NCBI RefSeq assembly: GCF_038008325.1
Contig: NZ_JBBOYW010000001.1
Span: forward strand, 1,230,001-1,294,000
DNA length: 64,000 nucleotides
Direction of reading: 5' to 3'
Source of the DNA: Lysinibacillus sp. FSL K6-0232
GTDB lineage: Bacteria > Bacillota > Bacilli > Bacillales_A > Planococcaceae
Part shown: in pieces, positions 43,954 to 54,454 of the stretch
Layout: each line of letters starts with the position of its first letter
How positions within the stretch are numbered: position 1 is the first letter of the stretch
Notes under the pieces: model-generated
The model's database searches: none
Seen by the model: only the letters and a program-made list of their open reading frames with translations
Told to the model about the DNA's origin: nothing
Position numbers and translations under genes: made by a program

Positions 43954-45627
43954 ATGGAAAAAATCATTTGTGCTTGTGGTCACAGTAATCCATATGGCAC
44001 GAAGCTCTGTGAAAAATGTGGTCGTCCCTTAACAGAAGAAGAACAGCAAAATAAAGTTGTCGATATGCGCTATGACGGTATGGCGATTCGTTCAAAAACG
44101 TATAATAAATCAATTGTTGATAAAATTTGGAATTTCTTTTCAAGTGTTAAAGTAGGGATAACCTTAATTATTATCACATTAATTGCTGCTTCAATCGGAA
44201 CGATGCTACCACAAGAGTTTTACGTAAAAGCGTCTGATATGGAGAAAGGTGCTTATTACGAAGAGGTATATGGTGTATTTGGTAAAATTTATTACACATT
44301 AGGGCTTGCCGATTTATATAGCTCATGGTGGTTCCAAATTCTAGTTGGTATGCTAGCTGTATCAATTATTGTAGCAAGTCTTGACCGAGGCATACCGCTT
44401 CATAAATCATTAAAGAATCAACGTGTGAAAAGACATGAAAGCTTTATGAAGCGTCAGCGCATTGTTGCCGAAGGGCAGGTAACAGCAGATGCAGAAGAAA
44501 CGCTTAATAAAGTGGCGCAAAAAATGTCGGAGATGAAATACTCTGTTCGTCGAGATGGTAGCGCTCTCTTAGCTGAGAAAGGACGTTTTTCTCGTTACGG
44601 TCCGTACATAAACCATGTCGGCCTTATTATCTTTTTAGGCGGGGTCATGCTACGTCTTGTCCCTGGTTTCTATGTGGATGAATCCATCTGGGTGCGCGAA
44701 GGTGAAACACGTGCGATTACTGGAATGGATGGCTATTTTATTGAAAATCGTGATTTTATTTTAGAAACGCATGATGATGAGCCGCAAGGAGAACAGGTTA
44801 AACAAAATGTAAATGTTGTAGCGAAAAACTTCCAAACAGATGTTACGCTGTACAAGCAGCCAAAAGATGCATTACCGGGCGATACGGAAAACTTAGAAAA
44901 AGTGAAAGACTATTCGATTCGCGTCAATCATCCTTTAAAGGAAGATGGCTATGCTCTTTATCAAATGGATTATCGTTTGAATGAATTAAAGCAAATGAAT
45001 TTTGAATTAGTGCATAAAACAACAGAAGAATCACTTGGTAGAATAGAAATTGATTTAACAAATCCTAAAAAAGAATATGATTTAGGCAACGGCTCTTCTG
45101 TGCAGATTCTTGTTTATACGCCAGATTTTGATGGCTTTGAGAATGGTGAGCCACGAACAAAAACGTCTGTGCCAAATAATCCAGCATTTTTATTTAAAAT
45201 GACAACACCTGAAACGCCAGAGGGTGAAGTAAGCTTTGTTGAAATTATGCAGCCACCTTTAGAGCCACTTGGTGAAAATCAATATCGCATGAAATTTGCT
45301 GGAGCAGAAATGCGTGATATGTCAGGTATTACGGTACGTAAAGATCGAACAATTCCTATTTTATTTGTTGGTGGTGTGATCTTTATGCTTGGTGTAGCTA
45401 TTGGATCATACTGGAATCATCGTCGTTTATGGCTTCAAGTGGAACCAGATGGTCGTGTATTAATGGCTGCCCATGTTAATAAAAACATGTTTAGCATGAA
45501 AAAGGACTTAGATGCTGTGACAGCATTTGCTGCATTGCCGTCATATAAAGATCAATTAGAAAATGATGAGGATAGCGAAGAGTCCGCAAATAGTGGTATT
45601 AAAGAAAAGGAAGGTGACAACACCTGA
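43954..45627 (+). CDS. resB: Cytochrome c biogenesis protein ResB (Ccs1)
   Basis: 557 residues. N-terminal CxC...CxxC zinc-ribbon-like start ([18 protein letters not shown]), three membrane helices near 60-80, 125-145 and 205-225, a large external domain and a C-terminal helix (about 470-490). Part of the System II haem lyase with ResC. The ATG at 43954 fits the GGAG site better than the one at 43948. Its TGA shares a base with the resC ATG. Confidence 0.94.
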   Translation: MEKIICACGHSNPYGTKLCEKCGRPLTEEEQQNKVVDMRYDGMAIRSKTYNKSIVDKIWNFFSSVKVGITLIIITLIAASIGTMLPQEFYVKASDMEKGAYYEEVYGVFGKIYYTLGLADLYSSWWFQILVGMLAVSIIVASLDRGIPLHKSLKNQRVKRHESFMKRQRIVAEGQVTADAEETLNKVAQKMSEMKYSVRRDGSALLAEKGRFSRYGPYINHVGLIIFLGGVMLRLVPGFYVDESIWVREGETRAITGMDGYFIENRDFILETHDDEPQGEQVKQNVNVVAKNFQTDVTLYKQPKDALPGDTENLEKVKDYSIRVNHPLKEDGYALYQMDYRLNELKQMNFELVHKTTEESLGRIEIDLTNPKKEYDLGNGSSVQILVYTPDFDGFENGEPRTKTSVPNNPAFLFKMTTPETPEGEVSFVEIMQPPLEPLGENQYRMKFAGAEMRDMSGITVRKDRTIPILFVGGVIFMLGVAIGSYWNHRRLWLQVEPDGRVLMAAHVNKNMFSMKKDLDAVTAFAALPSYKDQLENDEDSEESANSGIKEKEGDNT

Positions 45628-46808
45628 TGAGTTTGATTGATATAAGTGGTAACCTATTATATATAGCATTCGTTGCTTATTTAATTGCAACATTGCTATT
45701 TGGTGGGTCCATTAAACAAGCGAACGCTACTGGTAAGAACACTGGCAAATGGGGCAAGCTTGCTATTGGCGCAACCATTATTGGGTTCTTATCACAGCTT
45801 GGCTATTTTATTACCCGTTGGATTTATACAGGCCATGCACCAGTAAGTAATATGTTTGAGTTTACAACTGCCTTTGGTATGTTTATTATTGGTGCATTTA
45901 TTTTAATTTACTTTATTTATCGTGTAACAGCACTTGGACTAGTTGCATTGCCAATAGCGCTATTAATTATTGCCTATGCAGCAATGTTCCCAAAAGAAGT
46001 AAGTCCATTAGTGCCTTCATTACAAAGTCATTGGTTAACGATTCACGTTATTACAGCAGCATTAGGGCAGTCTATTTTAGCGATCAGTGCTGTGGCAGGG
46101 CTTATCTATTTATTAAAAGTAGTAGATGTTAAAAAGCCTTCGAAAGAGCGTTTTTGGTTAGAGGCGGTAATGTATACACTTGTTGTAGTGATTGGCTTTG
46201 TAATTGTAACGACTACATTTAATGCAATGGATTATGAATCTAGCTACACATATGTTGATAAAGAGGGTGCATCCCATAAAATCACCTATAATATGCCGCC
46301 AATTTTTGGGATGCATGAATATGAAGCAATTGAAGAGCATGGTATGTCACCTATCGTTGAAATGCCAGCACTTATTAATGCGAAAAAATTAACAACGGTT
46401 GTTTGGTCATTAATCGTAGGTTCTATTTTATATGGATTGATTCGCTTAATCGCACGTCGTCGTATTAGTGCCATTTTCCAACCATTTGTGAAGCGCGTAA
46501 ATTTACAATTACTTGATGAAATCGGCTATCGTTCAGTGCTTATTGGCTTCCCATTATTCTCTCTAGGTGCTTTAATCTTTGCGATGATCTGGGCACAAAT
46601 TGCTTGGAGTCGTTTCTGGGGATGGGACCCAAAAGAGGTATGGGCACTTATTACATGGTTATTTTATGCGGCGTTCCTACATTTACGTCTATCAAAAGGC
46701 TGGGAAGGTCGAAAATCTGCTTGGCTAGCATTAATTGGTTTCGGTATTATTTTATTTAACCTAATTGCTGTGAACTTAATTCTTGCAGGTTTACACTCCT
46801 ACGCATAA
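45627..46808 (+). CDS. resC: Cytochrome c biogenesis protein ResC (CcsA family)
   Basis: 393 residues with about eight membrane segments. The haem-binding tryptophan-rich motif is seen as [24 protein letters not shown], with conserved His before and after. Works with ResB in haem delivery. One-base overlap with resB; a perfect terminator follows, so resDE has its own transcription as well. Confidence 0.95.
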   Translation: MSLIDISGNLLYIAFVAYLIATLLFGGSIKQANATGKNTGKWGKLAIGATIIGFLSQLGYFITRWIYTGHAPVSNMFEFTTAFGMFIIGAFILIYFIYRVTALGLVALPIALLIIAYAAMFPKEVSPLVPSLQSHWLTIHVITAALGQSILAISAVAGLIYLLKVVDVKKPSKERFWLEAVMYTLVVVIGFVIVTTTFNAMDYESSYTYVDKEGASHKITYNMPPIFGMHEYEAIEEHGMSPIVEMPALINAKKLTTVVWSLIVGSILYGLIRLIARRRISAIFQPFVKRVNLQLLDEIGYRSVLIGFPLFSLGALIFAMIWAQIAWSRFWGWDPKEVWALITWLFYAAFLHLRLSKGWEGRKSAWLALIGFGIILFNLIAVNLILAGLHSYA

Positions 46809-46821
46809 TTTGTGACATAAT

Positions 46822-46857
46822 AAGCCTTTTCGCGACAGCGAAAAGGCTTTCTTTTCT
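46822..46857 (+). terminator. Terminator of resABC
   Basis: AAGCCTTTTCGC-gaca-GCGAAAAGGCTT, 12-bp perfect stem, then TCTTTTC. Confidence 0.9.
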
Positions 46858-46923
46858 TTTCAATATGTGTCACACCATGTACAATAGAAGATAGAGAAAG
46901 ATTAGAAGAGAGGGATCGTGAAA

Positions 46924-47640
46924 GTGTCAGAAAATATTTCAGTATTAGTAGTAGACGACGAGGATCGTATTCGCCGCTTATTAAAAATGTATTTAGAGCG
47001 AGAAGGATACCTTGTTGACGAGGCAGAAAATGGTGAACAAGCGATCGAAAAATCTTTAGAAAAAGAGTATCACTGTATTTTACTTGATATTATGATGCCT
47101 GAAAAAGATGGGCTGGAAGTGTGTGCGGAAATTCGAGAACGAGCAACAACGCCGATTATTTTATTAACTGCAAAAGGTGAGGAAGCGAATCGTGTACAAG
47201 GCTTTGAGCTTGGCGCAGATGATTATATTGTAAAACCATTTAGTCCTCGTGAGGTTGTGTTACGCGTGAAGGCTATTTTACGCCGCTCACAAGCTTTTTC
47301 ACCAACGACAAATGCATCTTCCTCAAAGGATTTAGTGGTGTTCCAGCATCTAATGATTGACCATGATGCACATCGTGTCACAGCAGAGGGCATTGAGGTG
47401 AATTTAACACCAAAGGAATATGAATTACTATACTTCTTAGCAAAATCGCCAGACAAAGTATTTGACCGTGAACAATTACTAAAAGAGGTTTGGCATTATG
47501 ATTTCTTTGGGGACTTACGTACAGTCGACACGCATGTTAAACGCTTACGTGAAAAGCTTAATCGTGTGTCAGAAAACGCTGCCAAGATGATTGTGACGGT
47601 TTGGGGCGTTGGCTACAAGTTTGAGGTTGTCAATGAATAG
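46924..47640 (+). CDS. resD: Response regulator ResD
   Basis: About 238 residues, OmpR/PhoB type. Receiver with VVDDEDRI, phospho-Asp in LLDIMMPE, and TAKGEEANRVQGFELGADDYIVKPFSPREVV; C-terminal winged helix. Regulates respiration and anaerobic genes. GTG at 46918 and GTG at 46924 are both possible; 46924 lies about 9 nt from GAGAGGG. Overlaps resE by 8 bp. Confidence 0.95.
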   Translation: MSENISVLVVDDEDRIRRLLKMYLEREGYLVDEAENGEQAIEKSLEKEYHCILLDIMMPEKDGLEVCAEIRERATTPIILLTAKGEEANRVQGFELGADDYIVKPFSPREVVLRVKAILRRSQAFSPTTNASSSKDLVVFQHLMIDHDAHRVTAEGIEVNLTPKEYELLYFLAKSPDKVFDREQLLKEVWHYDFFGDLRTVDTHVKRLREKLNRVSENAAKMIVTVWGVGYKFEVVNE

Positions 47641-49408
47641 AATATGGAATAGTGTTGTCGGGAAGCTATGGGTAACCATATTGCTTCTCGTTTCATTTGT
47701 ATTATTTGTTTTCACGGTATTAATGCTTGAATTTCTTCAAAATTATCATATGCAGCAAGCGGAAATGTCTTTACGTCAAACGGCTGCAACTGTCGCAAGT
47801 ATTGTAGATGATAATGAAACGACCGAATCTACCTCAGCATTGCTAAAGGATATTTTGCCAACAGGAACAAATGCGCTTATTGCTATTCGTGATAATGAGG
47901 TATCGTTCGCGATGCAGGAGGGCGTCAATAAAAAAGAAATACAAGATACAATTTTAGCGAATCGATCATTTCATGAAATTTTCCAATCAGATAAACCGAT
48001 TATCAAGGAAATGATGATGCCATCCTCTACTGATCAAGAAAAAATGGAATCCTATGTTGTGCTTGGCTTTCCATTAAATGTGGAGAATGCTGTACATGGT
48101 GCTGTTTTTATTTATCAAAGCCCAGATGCATTACATAAAACATCCAAAGAAACAACGAAAATTGTCTTTTTAGCTGCTTTTATTGCATTTGTTTTAACGA
48201 CATTTTTTGCATTTTTCCTATCCTCACGTATTACCTCACCGCTTAGAAAAATGCGAGAGCTAGCATTTGAAATTGCTAAGGGGAATTTTGAGGCGAAAAT
48301 GCCAACAGCCCAGAATGATGAAATTGGTCAGCTTGCAGTTGCCTTCAATCAAATGGGGCGTCAATTAAAGCATAATTTAGAGGTTATTAATCAGGAAAAT
48401 GAACAATTATCGAATATTTTAACATCGATGACAGATGCAGTCATTACCTTTAATCGTGACCGTACAATTCTGCTAAGCAACCCACCAGCAGAGCGTTTAA
48501 TGCAAAAGTGGTTTGTCAATAAAGGCTCACAAAGCGCAAAACCGATTCCACCTGAGCTTTATCATATGCTTGACCATGTGTTAATGTTTGAGGATAAGCT
48601 AGAAGAGGAAATTGAAATGGACGGTAACTATTACACATTTACGATTAGCCCTCTTTATAGCGGTGAAATAATACGCGGAGCTGTCGCTGTTATTCGTGAT
48701 ATGACAGAGCAACATCGCTTAGAAAAGCTGCGCTCAGATTTTATTGCCAATGTTTCGCATGAGCTGCGTACACCTATTGCTATGCTTCAAGGCTATTCAG
48801 AAGCATTAATGGATGATGATTTTATTCAAGATCAGGAAGAGCGCAATGAAATTACAAAAATTATTTATGATGAATCAAAACGAATGGGACGTCTTGTGAC
48901 CGATTTATTAGATTTAGCACGTATGGAATCAGGACATATGACGCTGTATAAAGATGAATTACCTATTAATTCTACATTCGAACGGATTACACAAAAATTT
49001 GCACAGGTAGCAAAGGAAAAGCATGTTCGTTTGATTTTTGATAGTGAATTTAATGATGATGCCATGATTAGTATAGATGAGGACCGTATTGAACAAGTGC
49101 TAACAAACTTAGTGGATAATGCACTTCGACATACAGATGAAGGAGCAGTTACTGTAAAAGTAGAGCAGGAGCCAACCTTTGCAAAAATTTCTGTGCAGGA
49201 TACAGGGCATGGCATACCTCAGGAAGATTTACCTTATGTTTTTGAACGATTTTATAAGGCGGATAAGGCACGTACTCGCTCTAAAGGTGGTACAGGGCTT
49301 GGCTTAGCCATTGCTCGAAATATTGTCAAGGCACATTCTGGCAATATTATGGTAGACAGCGTGCTGAAAGAAGGCACAACCTTTACGTTTTATTTACCGT
49401 TCGAATAA
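47633..49408 (+). CDS. resE: Sensor histidine kinase ResE
   Basis: 591 residues: two membrane helices (about 12-33 and 172-192), external sensor, HAMP (about 195-245), PAS-like region (about 260-360), HisKA with FIANVSHELRTPIAM and HATPase_c with DNALRHTDEG, DTGHGIP and GGTGLGLAI. ATG at 47633 lies in the end of resD, with GAGG upstream. Partner of ResD. Confidence 0.95.
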   Translation: MNRIWNSVVGKLWVTILLLVSFVLFVFTVLMLEFLQNYHMQQAEMSLRQTAATVASIVDDNETTESTSALLKDILPTGTNALIAIRDNEVSFAMQEGVNKKEIQDTILANRSFHEIFQSDKPIIKEMMMPSSTDQEKMESYVVLGFPLNVENAVHGAVFIYQSPDALHKTSKETTKIVFLAAFIAFVLTTFFAFFLSSRITSPLRKMRELAFEIAKGNFEAKMPTAQNDEIGQLAVAFNQMGRQLKHNLEVINQENEQLSNILTSMTDAVITFNRDRTILLSNPPAERLMQKWFVNKGSQSAKPIPPELYHMLDHVLMFEDKLEEEIEMDGNYYTFTISPLYSGEIIRGAVAVIRDMTEQHRLEKLRSDFIANVSHELRTPIAMLQGYSEALMDDDFIQDQEERNEITKIIYDESKRMGRLVTDLLDLARMESGHMTLYKDELPINSTFERITQKFAQVAKEKHVRLIFDSEFNDDAMISIDEDRIEQVLTNLVDNALRHTDEGAVTVKVEQEPTFAKISVQDTGHGIPQEDLPYVFERFYKADKARTRSKGGTGLGLAIARNIVKAHSGNIMVDSVLKEGTTFTFYLPFE

Positions 49409-49486
49409 TAACAGCGATTGTTATGAATTGGCTGTAACTTCTATGAATGTAAGACGACAAATATTATAGAACGGGGGTGGAGTGCT

Positions 49487-50020
49487 TTGAATGACTCCGT
49501 GTTCCATCGACTATACGATGCATATCATCAAGACGTGTTCCAATTTCTAATATACTTAGTAAAAAACCGTACACTTGCTGAAGATTTGGCGCATGAAGTT
49601 TATGTGCGGGTATTGCGCTCATACGACCAATTTGCGGGCAATAGTAGTGAGAAAACGTGGCTTTTTGCCATTGCAAAAAATGTTGCCATTGACCATTTCC
49701 GAAAGCAAGCCGTACGCCAGAAGCATTCACTTGATTTCTTTGACTGGGAAACGGAACAACTCCATTCAACCACACCATCACCGGAGGATATGCTACAAGC
49801 CAGTGATGAGTTTTTACAGATAGAGTCAGCGCTAGAAAAATGCACTGGCGATCAAAAAATGGTGATTATTATGCGCTATTTTCAAGATTTATCAATTGCA
49901 GAAACTGCACAAATCTTAGGTTGGACAGAAGCAAAGGTAAAAACAACGCAGCATCGTGCCATTAAGTTTTTAAGACAACAGCTACAGCCGATTAAAGAAC
50001 AGGAGGCGAAACGGCAATGA
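49487..50020 (+). CDS. sigX: ECF sigma factor SigX
   Basis: 177 residues. Region 2 with DVFQFLIYLVKNRTLAEDLAHEVYVRVLRS and W-containing FAIAKNVAIDHFRK; region 4 with DLSIAETAQILGWTEAKVKTTQHRAIKFLR. Controls envelope-charge genes in B. subtilis. TTG start at 49487 with GGTGGAG. It follows resE as in B. subtilis and overlaps its anti-sigma factor by 4 bp. Confidence 0.93.
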   Translation: MNDSVFHRLYDAYHQDVFQFLIYLVKNRTLAEDLAHEVYVRVLRSYDQFAGNSSEKTWLFAIAKNVAIDHFRKQAVRQKHSLDFFDWETEQLHSTTPSPEDMLQASDEFLQIESALEKCTGDQKMVIIMRYFQDLSIAETAQILGWTEAKVKTTQHRAIKFLRQQLQPIKEQEAKRQ

Positions 50021-51300
50021 CGCACAAGCAATTTGATGATGAGCACCTTGAACATGTATTACACAATGCCCCTAAGCTTTCTGACCACCGTTCTAAAGAG
50101 GATATATTAAATCGGTTATTGGCGGATGCCCGCTTGCAAGATAATGCTCACCTTCAAGAAGCTATACAGCAGCCATTAGAGGATGAGCAGTCTACTGCAA
50201 CAACACGACCAAAGCTTCGTCAAATGCAAATTTTTATGAGTGTTGCAGCGGTTTTTGCGTTAACGATACTGGTAGGCTCACTGCTGATGAATAATAAGGC
50301 TGAACAGCAAGACCAGGCTAGCAATGTCGCAACGACACAGTATGCAGATAGTAACGCTGTAGAAGAAAGTGCTGCAAATGCAAAAGATGCCTCTACGCAA
50401 AATGATGTGCTCGAATCCAATGTTGTAAAGGAGCATGAGCGCTTTTTATCCTTACGTACATCTGTCTATGAGGATGATCTTACAGATGCTGTCGCTTTCC
50501 GTATTGGCTTGGCAGGACGTGACGCAGAAAGTGTTCCAATGACCTATGTAATTCCAAATGAGCGTGTAGCAACTGATTTTGAAGGAGAAAAGCCTTCTAC
50601 CCTACAAATGTATGAAAAATACGCTCCTCAAATTGATGAGGAAGCGAAAGGCTTTACAGACTATCATCCTTATAAAGGCAAGCTTAAGGAAGAAGAGGAT
50701 AAGCTTGTCCATGTAGTACCAAAGGAAAATAATTATGATGTGGCATCAGCTACTGTCAATGAATATAAAGGTACTTTGGAAGATACATTCTCCGATTCTG
50801 AATATAAGGAAGTTGAGGTTCAAAATGAAGATGGGACACCTTATGAGTTTTCCCAAGAAGGTGAACCAAGCTTGGCGATGTCCTTAACAACTGAAAAACA
50901 TTATAATTATTATTTATATAAGGATGAAAATGGAGGCGAATATTTATCGCCCGATTTCCGCCAAACATTCCCAACAGTGACAGAGGCATTATTACAAATG
51001 AAAAATAAAAATAATGATGTCTATACGCCTGCGATCCCTGAAAACATTACTTATACTGTCAAAGAGGAAGCAGAGGGTGTCATTGTTACATTCGATACAC
51101 CACTTGATTTAACAGCAATGGAAGCAGTTCGTGCTACACAATTAATTGAGGCAATGACGTTAACTGCTGCTAGCTTTAATCAACAGCTACGTTTGGATAA
51201 TGTTATCCAGGAAAGCTGGGAGGGGTTCGATTTAACAAATTATTTGCCAAAGCCTGTAGGACCAAATAAACAGTATATGGAAGAAGAGTCAAAGAAATAA
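50017..51300 (+). CDS. rsiX: Anti-sigma X factor RsiX
   Basis: 427 residues. Cytoplasmic N-terminus of about 70 residues that should hold SigX, one membrane helix (about 72-92) and a large extracytoplasmic domain with many charged residues. The start overlaps sigX. Longer linker than usual (Ala/Gln/Asp-rich, 93-135). Identified by position and topology. Confidence 0.88.
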   Translation: MTHKQFDDEHLEHVLHNAPKLSDHRSKEDILNRLLADARLQDNAHLQEAIQQPLEDEQSTATTRPKLRQMQIFMSVAAVFALTILVGSLLMNNKAEQQDQASNVATTQYADSNAVEESAANAKDASTQNDVLESNVVKEHERFLSLRTSVYEDDLTDAVAFRIGLAGRDAESVPMTYVIPNERVATDFEGEKPSTLQMYEKYAPQIDEEAKGFTDYHPYKGKLKEEEDKLVHVVPKENNYDVASATVNEYKGTLEDTFSDSEYKEVEVQNEDGTPYEFSQEGEPSLAMSLTTEKHYNYYLYKDENGGEYLSPDFRQTFPTVTEALLQMKNKNNDVYTPAIPENITYTVKEEAEGVIVTFDTPLDLTAMEAVRATQLIEAMTLTAASFNQQLRLDNVIQESWEGFDLTNYLPKPVGPNKQYMEEESKK

Positions 51301-51310
51301 AATAAGTGTG

Positions 51311-51347
51311 GAGTATCCTTCTACAATGGAGGGTGCTCTATTTTTTA
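51311..51347 (+). terminator. Terminator of sigX-rsiX
   Basis: GAGTATCCTTC paired with GGAGGGTGCTC (with G-U pairs), followed by TATTTTTT. Confidence 0.7.
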
Positions 51348-51442
51348 ATACATACAAATTTAATAGGATTTTTTTGAGCAGAACTATTTACTTTTTCCTA
51401 ATAATTATTTATAGTAAAGTTGTAATACAAAATAATATGATT

Positions 51443-51622
51443 CATCTTCGGGGCAGGGTGAAAATCCCGACCGGCGGTAATAGAGTAGTAAACCGTTAAT
51501 ATTTTTTATTAACTTGAGTGGTTTATGTGAAGCTCTTCAGCCCGCGACCTGTGCAAATGTTTTGCATGGCTGACTTGGTGTAATTCCAAGGCCGACAGTT
51601 AAAGTCTGGATGGGAGAAGATG
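51443..51622 (+). ncRNA. FMN riboswitch (RFN element)
   Basis: All conserved RFN blocks are readable: the TCGGGGCAGGGTG start, ATCCCGACCGGCGGTAATAG, AGCCCGCGACC, TGACTTGGTGTAATTCCAAGGCCGACAG (quoted in part) and GTCTGGATGGGAGAAGATG. P1 pairs CATCTTC (51443-51449) with GAAGATG (51616-51622). The variable arm is moderately long. It binds FMN and controls the ribU gene downstream by premature termination at 51737. Confidence 0.97.
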
Positions 51623-51736
51623 GAGGTACGATCGTCATTCATTGTTATTTAACTATGGTCGAGCGCTTTTTTAGCATGCTTTTCTTAAAAGTGTTCAAAA
51701 ATAGTTAATATTGACGTTTATTAGTCATGCCTTTCT

Positions 51737-51767
51737 CCCTTATGCTTCCGCTGCATAAGGGTTTTTT
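51737..51767 (+). terminator. Terminator of the FMN riboswitch expression platform
   Basis: CCCTTATGC-ttccgct-GCATAAGGG followed by TTTTTT, 115 bp after the aptamer and 76 bp before ribU. FMN binding would favour it. Confidence 0.85.
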
Positions 51768-51842
51768 CATGCGAACAATGAAGGCGCAGATCGTCACCTT
51801 TCTTCTTGCGAGATTGAATCAGCAAAGAGGAGAGAGTTTTCT

Positions 51843-52430
51843 ATGAAGAAAAACATTAAACTTCAATCGTTTATTACGATTGGCATGCTGAGCAGTATTT
51901 CATTTTTATTAATGCTATTTAATTTTCCAATTCCGCCATTCCCAGCCTTTTTGGAAGTGGACTTTAGTGACATGCCTGCATTATTAGCAGCGATCACAAT
52001 GGGACCAGTAGCTGGAATTTTAGTAGAGTTATTTAAAAATGTGTTAGATTGGATTTTCTCAGGTACGCCAACTGGTGTTCCAGTAGGACATATTGCTAAC
52101 TTTGCAACAGGTATTTTATTTATTTTACCGGTCAGCTTTATTTTTAATCGCTTTAAATCTATGCTAGGGTTAATTGGCGGTTTAGCAACTGGAACAGTTG
52201 TAATGGCAGTAGGAATGAGCTTCTTAAACTATGCTGTATTTTTACCAATGTACACATATTTCTTAGGAATGGAACCAGTTGTTGGTGATTCACTTTATAA
52301 AATGATTATCGCTGGAATTTTGCCATTTAATATTGTCAAAGGTATTTTATTAACAGCTATTATGGCATTATTATTTACAACAATGCGTAAATGGATTGAT
52401 CGCCAGCGTTCAATGTATATAACAAAATAA
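51843..52430 (+). CDS. ribU: Riboflavin ECF transporter S component RibU
   Basis: 195 residues with six membrane helices. Contains FPAFLEVDFSDMPALLAAITMGP and ELFKNVLDWIFSGTPTGVPVGHIANFATG, characteristic of RibU/YpaA. It binds riboflavin and works with the EcfAA'T module encoded elsewhere. AGAGGAGAG precedes the ATG. Regulated by the FMN riboswitch. Confidence 0.95.
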   Translation: MKKNIKLQSFITIGMLSSISFLLMLFNFPIPPFPAFLEVDFSDMPALLAAITMGPVAGILVELFKNVLDWIFSGTPTGVPVGHIANFATGILFILPVSFIFNRFKSMLGLIGGLATGTVVMAVGMSFLNYAVFLPMYTYFLGMEPVVGDSLYKMIIAGILPFNIVKGILLTAIMALLFTTMRKWIDRQRSMYITK

Positions 52431-52440
52431 AGAAAATAAG

Positions 52441-52473
52441 CCTCGGGTATATGATATGCCTGAGGTTTTTTTA
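52441..52473 (+). terminator. Terminator of ribU
   Basis: CCTCGGGTATAT-g-ATATGCCTGAGG (with G-U pairs) followed by seven T. Array C of the 21-bp repeat begins 7 bp later. Confidence 0.85.
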
Positions 52474-52479
52474 ATTGGT

Positions 52480-52527
52480 GGATAGAATAGAAAAAGTGCA
52501 GGATAGAATCCCAAAAGTGACGGATAG
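52480..52527 (+). repeat. 21-bp tandem repeat, array C (3 units)
   Basis: GGATAG at 52480, 52501 and 52522, exactly 21 bp apart; the last unit keeps the full AAAGTGACGGATAG core. It lies directly behind the ribU terminator and before an NSS transporter gene. Confidence 0.82.
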
Positions 52528-52590
52528 AGCTAGCTCAAAGGCAAACTAGGCGCGTCTGTTATTTTCATGTAAAATAAAAGGGAGTTTAGC

Positions 52591-53958
52591 ATGTTTGAGG
52601 AGATTGAAGAGATGAGTGAAAAAAAGGGACAATGGTCTAGTAAGTTAGGGTTTATTTTAGCGTCAGCGGGTGCGGCAATTGGCTTAGGAGCGATTTGGAA
52701 GCTGCCATATGTAATGGGACAAAGTGGGGGAGGCGCATTTTTTCTAATCTTTGTGCTATTTACATTGTTAATTGGCTTACCGATGTTACTATCTGAGTAT
52801 ATTTTAGGGCGTGGCACACAGTCAGAGGCAGTAACCGCCTATAAAAAGATTACGCCAACAAAGCCAGGGTGGGCTTGGATTGGCCGTATGGGCGTGCTCG
52901 GCTGTTTTTTACTATTAACGTTCTATAGTGTTGTTGGAGGTTGGATTTTTATTTATAGTGGGCTTGGCATCACTGGCGCTGTTATTGACCCTGCAACTGA
53001 TCCAACTGAACTATTTGGTAAGATTATTGGAACGCCTTGGATTACATTAGTAGGTCTGGCGTTATTTACGCTAGCAAATGTGCTTGTTATTTCGTTAGGC
53101 GTACAAAATGGTATTGAGAAAGCGAATAAATGGATGATGCCATTGTTATTTATGATGTTTATTGTGCTTGTTGTACGCGCAGTGACATTAGATGGTGCAT
53201 TGGAGGGCATTAAATTCTTTTTATGGCCCGATTTCTCGAATATTACAGGAAGGGCATTGTTAGAGGCGCTAGGGCAATCATTTTTTGGCTTAGCCGTTGG
53301 GTTTTCTTGCCTTGTTACATATAGCTCCTATTTAAAAAAGGATGTAAGTCTTCCGAATTCAGCGGGGTCTGTGGTGGTACTAACAGTGCTTGTATCATTT
53401 TTAGCGGGCTTAGCGATTTTCCCTGTTGTCTTTGCCTTTGATTTAGAGCCTGCAGCAGGACCGGGTCTATTATTTATGGTGCTGCCAACAGCATTTGGTC
53501 AAATGCCATTTGGCGAAGTGTTTTTAGCGATGTTTTTATTACTATTTTTATTTGCCACATTAACGTCTTCATTTAGCTTATATGAAATTATTGTAGCGGC
53601 ATTTATAGAAAATAGTCAGAAATCGCGTCCTTTATTAACCATTTTACTTGGTAGCATCGTATTTTTAGCAGCGATTCCAGCAGCGCTTTCTTCTAGTGTG
53701 TTAGCGAATATAACAATCTTTGAGAAAAGTATTTTTGATGTCACTGATTTTTTAGTATCAAATTTAATGCTACCATTAGGGAATTTCTTAATTGCCATTT
53801 TTATTGCCCATATTGTGGAGAAAGAGTTTGTGAGAAAAGAATTGCTGATGGGTAGCCAAATGGGACAAGGCTATTATGTGACATACCGTGTATTAATGCT
53901 AGTGGTAGTACCAATTGTGATTCTAGTTGTGTTTATTAATATGCTTTTGCAATACTAA
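52591..53958 (+). CDS. Sodium:amino-acid symporter, NSS family (LeuT/MhsT-like)
   Basis: 455 residues with about 11 membrane helices. The first helix contains the substrate/Na+ site motif GFILASAGAAIGLGAIWKLPY, followed by GGGAFFLIF and LLSEYILGR. Probably imports a hydrophobic amino acid with Na+. ATG at 52591 has GGGAG at 8 nt; an internal ATG at 52612 is also possible. Helix 12 is missing, as in MhsT-type bacterial members. Substrate not deducible. Confidence 0.92.
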   Translation: MFEEIEEMSEKKGQWSSKLGFILASAGAAIGLGAIWKLPYVMGQSGGGAFFLIFVLFTLLIGLPMLLSEYILGRGTQSEAVTAYKKITPTKPGWAWIGRMGVLGCFLLLTFYSVVGGWIFIYSGLGITGAVIDPATDPTELFGKIIGTPWITLVGLALFTLANVLVISLGVQNGIEKANKWMMPLLFMMFIVLVVRAVTLDGALEGIKFFLWPDFSNITGRALLEALGQSFFGLAVGFSCLVTYSSYLKKDVSLPNSAGSVVVLTVLVSFLAGLAIFPVVFAFDLEPAAGPGLLFMVLPTAFGQMPFGEVFLAMFLLLFLFATLTSSFSLYEIIVAAFIENSQKSRPLLTILLGSIVFLAAIPAALSSSVLANITIFEKSIFDVTDFLVSNLMLPLGNFLIAIFIAHIVEKEFVRKELLMGSQMGQGYYVTYRVLMLVVVPIVILVVFINMLLQY

Positions 53959-54001
53959 AGAAAATAGGGTGTATTCCTCATTTGGTAGGAATACACCCTA
54001 T
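53954..54001 (-). terminator. Terminator of the partner-switching operon
   Basis: ATAGGGTGTATTCCT and AGGAATACACCCTAT form a perfect 15-bp stem. On the minus strand TTTTCTTT follows, so it serves the gene ending at 54011; on the plus strand there is no T run. Confidence 0.85.
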
Positions 54002-54010
54002 ATGGGGCGT

Positions 54011-54397
54011 TTAATAGTCGTTAAGTGAAAGTTCACCTAACCAATCTTCTCTAATCATTTTTCGTGCCTGCTCCTCGCTTTTTGCAATCGGGAATACTTT
54101 ATCGACTTGTGATATGGCGAACAGGTTGCGAATGAAATCATCGACAACAATAATGGCGATTTTCTTTTCTTTTACAGATACTTTCTTAGCAAAATTTACA
54201 ATCATACCAAAGCCAGTGCTATCGATATTTGTTACTTTTTGCATATCGATAATGTACCCATGCTTAGTATTCAAATTAAGCGCTTGAAGCTCTTTTTTTA
54301 TGTCCTCAATCATTCCGTACTCTAAATCACCAGTAAACGCAATCAAAATATAATCAGTCTTTGTGTCAATATCCATCGCAATTTTCTTCTGATTCAT
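54011..54397 (-). CDS. STAS-domain anti-sigma factor antagonist
   Basis: 128 residues, SpoIIAA/RsbV fold, with the phospho-Ser site NIDSTGFGMIV (Ser about 60). It is the last gene of a four-gene minus-strand operon with a PP2C phosphatase, a serine kinase of the anti-sigma type and a chemoreceptor, and is expected to be phosphorylated by the kinase at 56171-56593 and dephosphorylated by the phosphatase at 56597-57730. GGAGG at 9 nt before the ATG. Output partner unknown. Confidence 0.88.
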   Translation of the reverse strand: MNQKKIAMDIDTKTDYILIAFTGDLEYGMIEDIKKELQALNLNTKHGYIIDMQKVTNIDSTGFGMIVNFAKKVSVKEKKIAIIVVDDFIRNLFAISQVDKVFPIAKSEEQARKMIREDWLGELSLNDY

Positions 54398-54454
54398 CCT
54401 CTAGCGCCTCCATTTTCTTTTTCTTCAAACTTTGAGCTAGTAAGCTCTAAAGAC

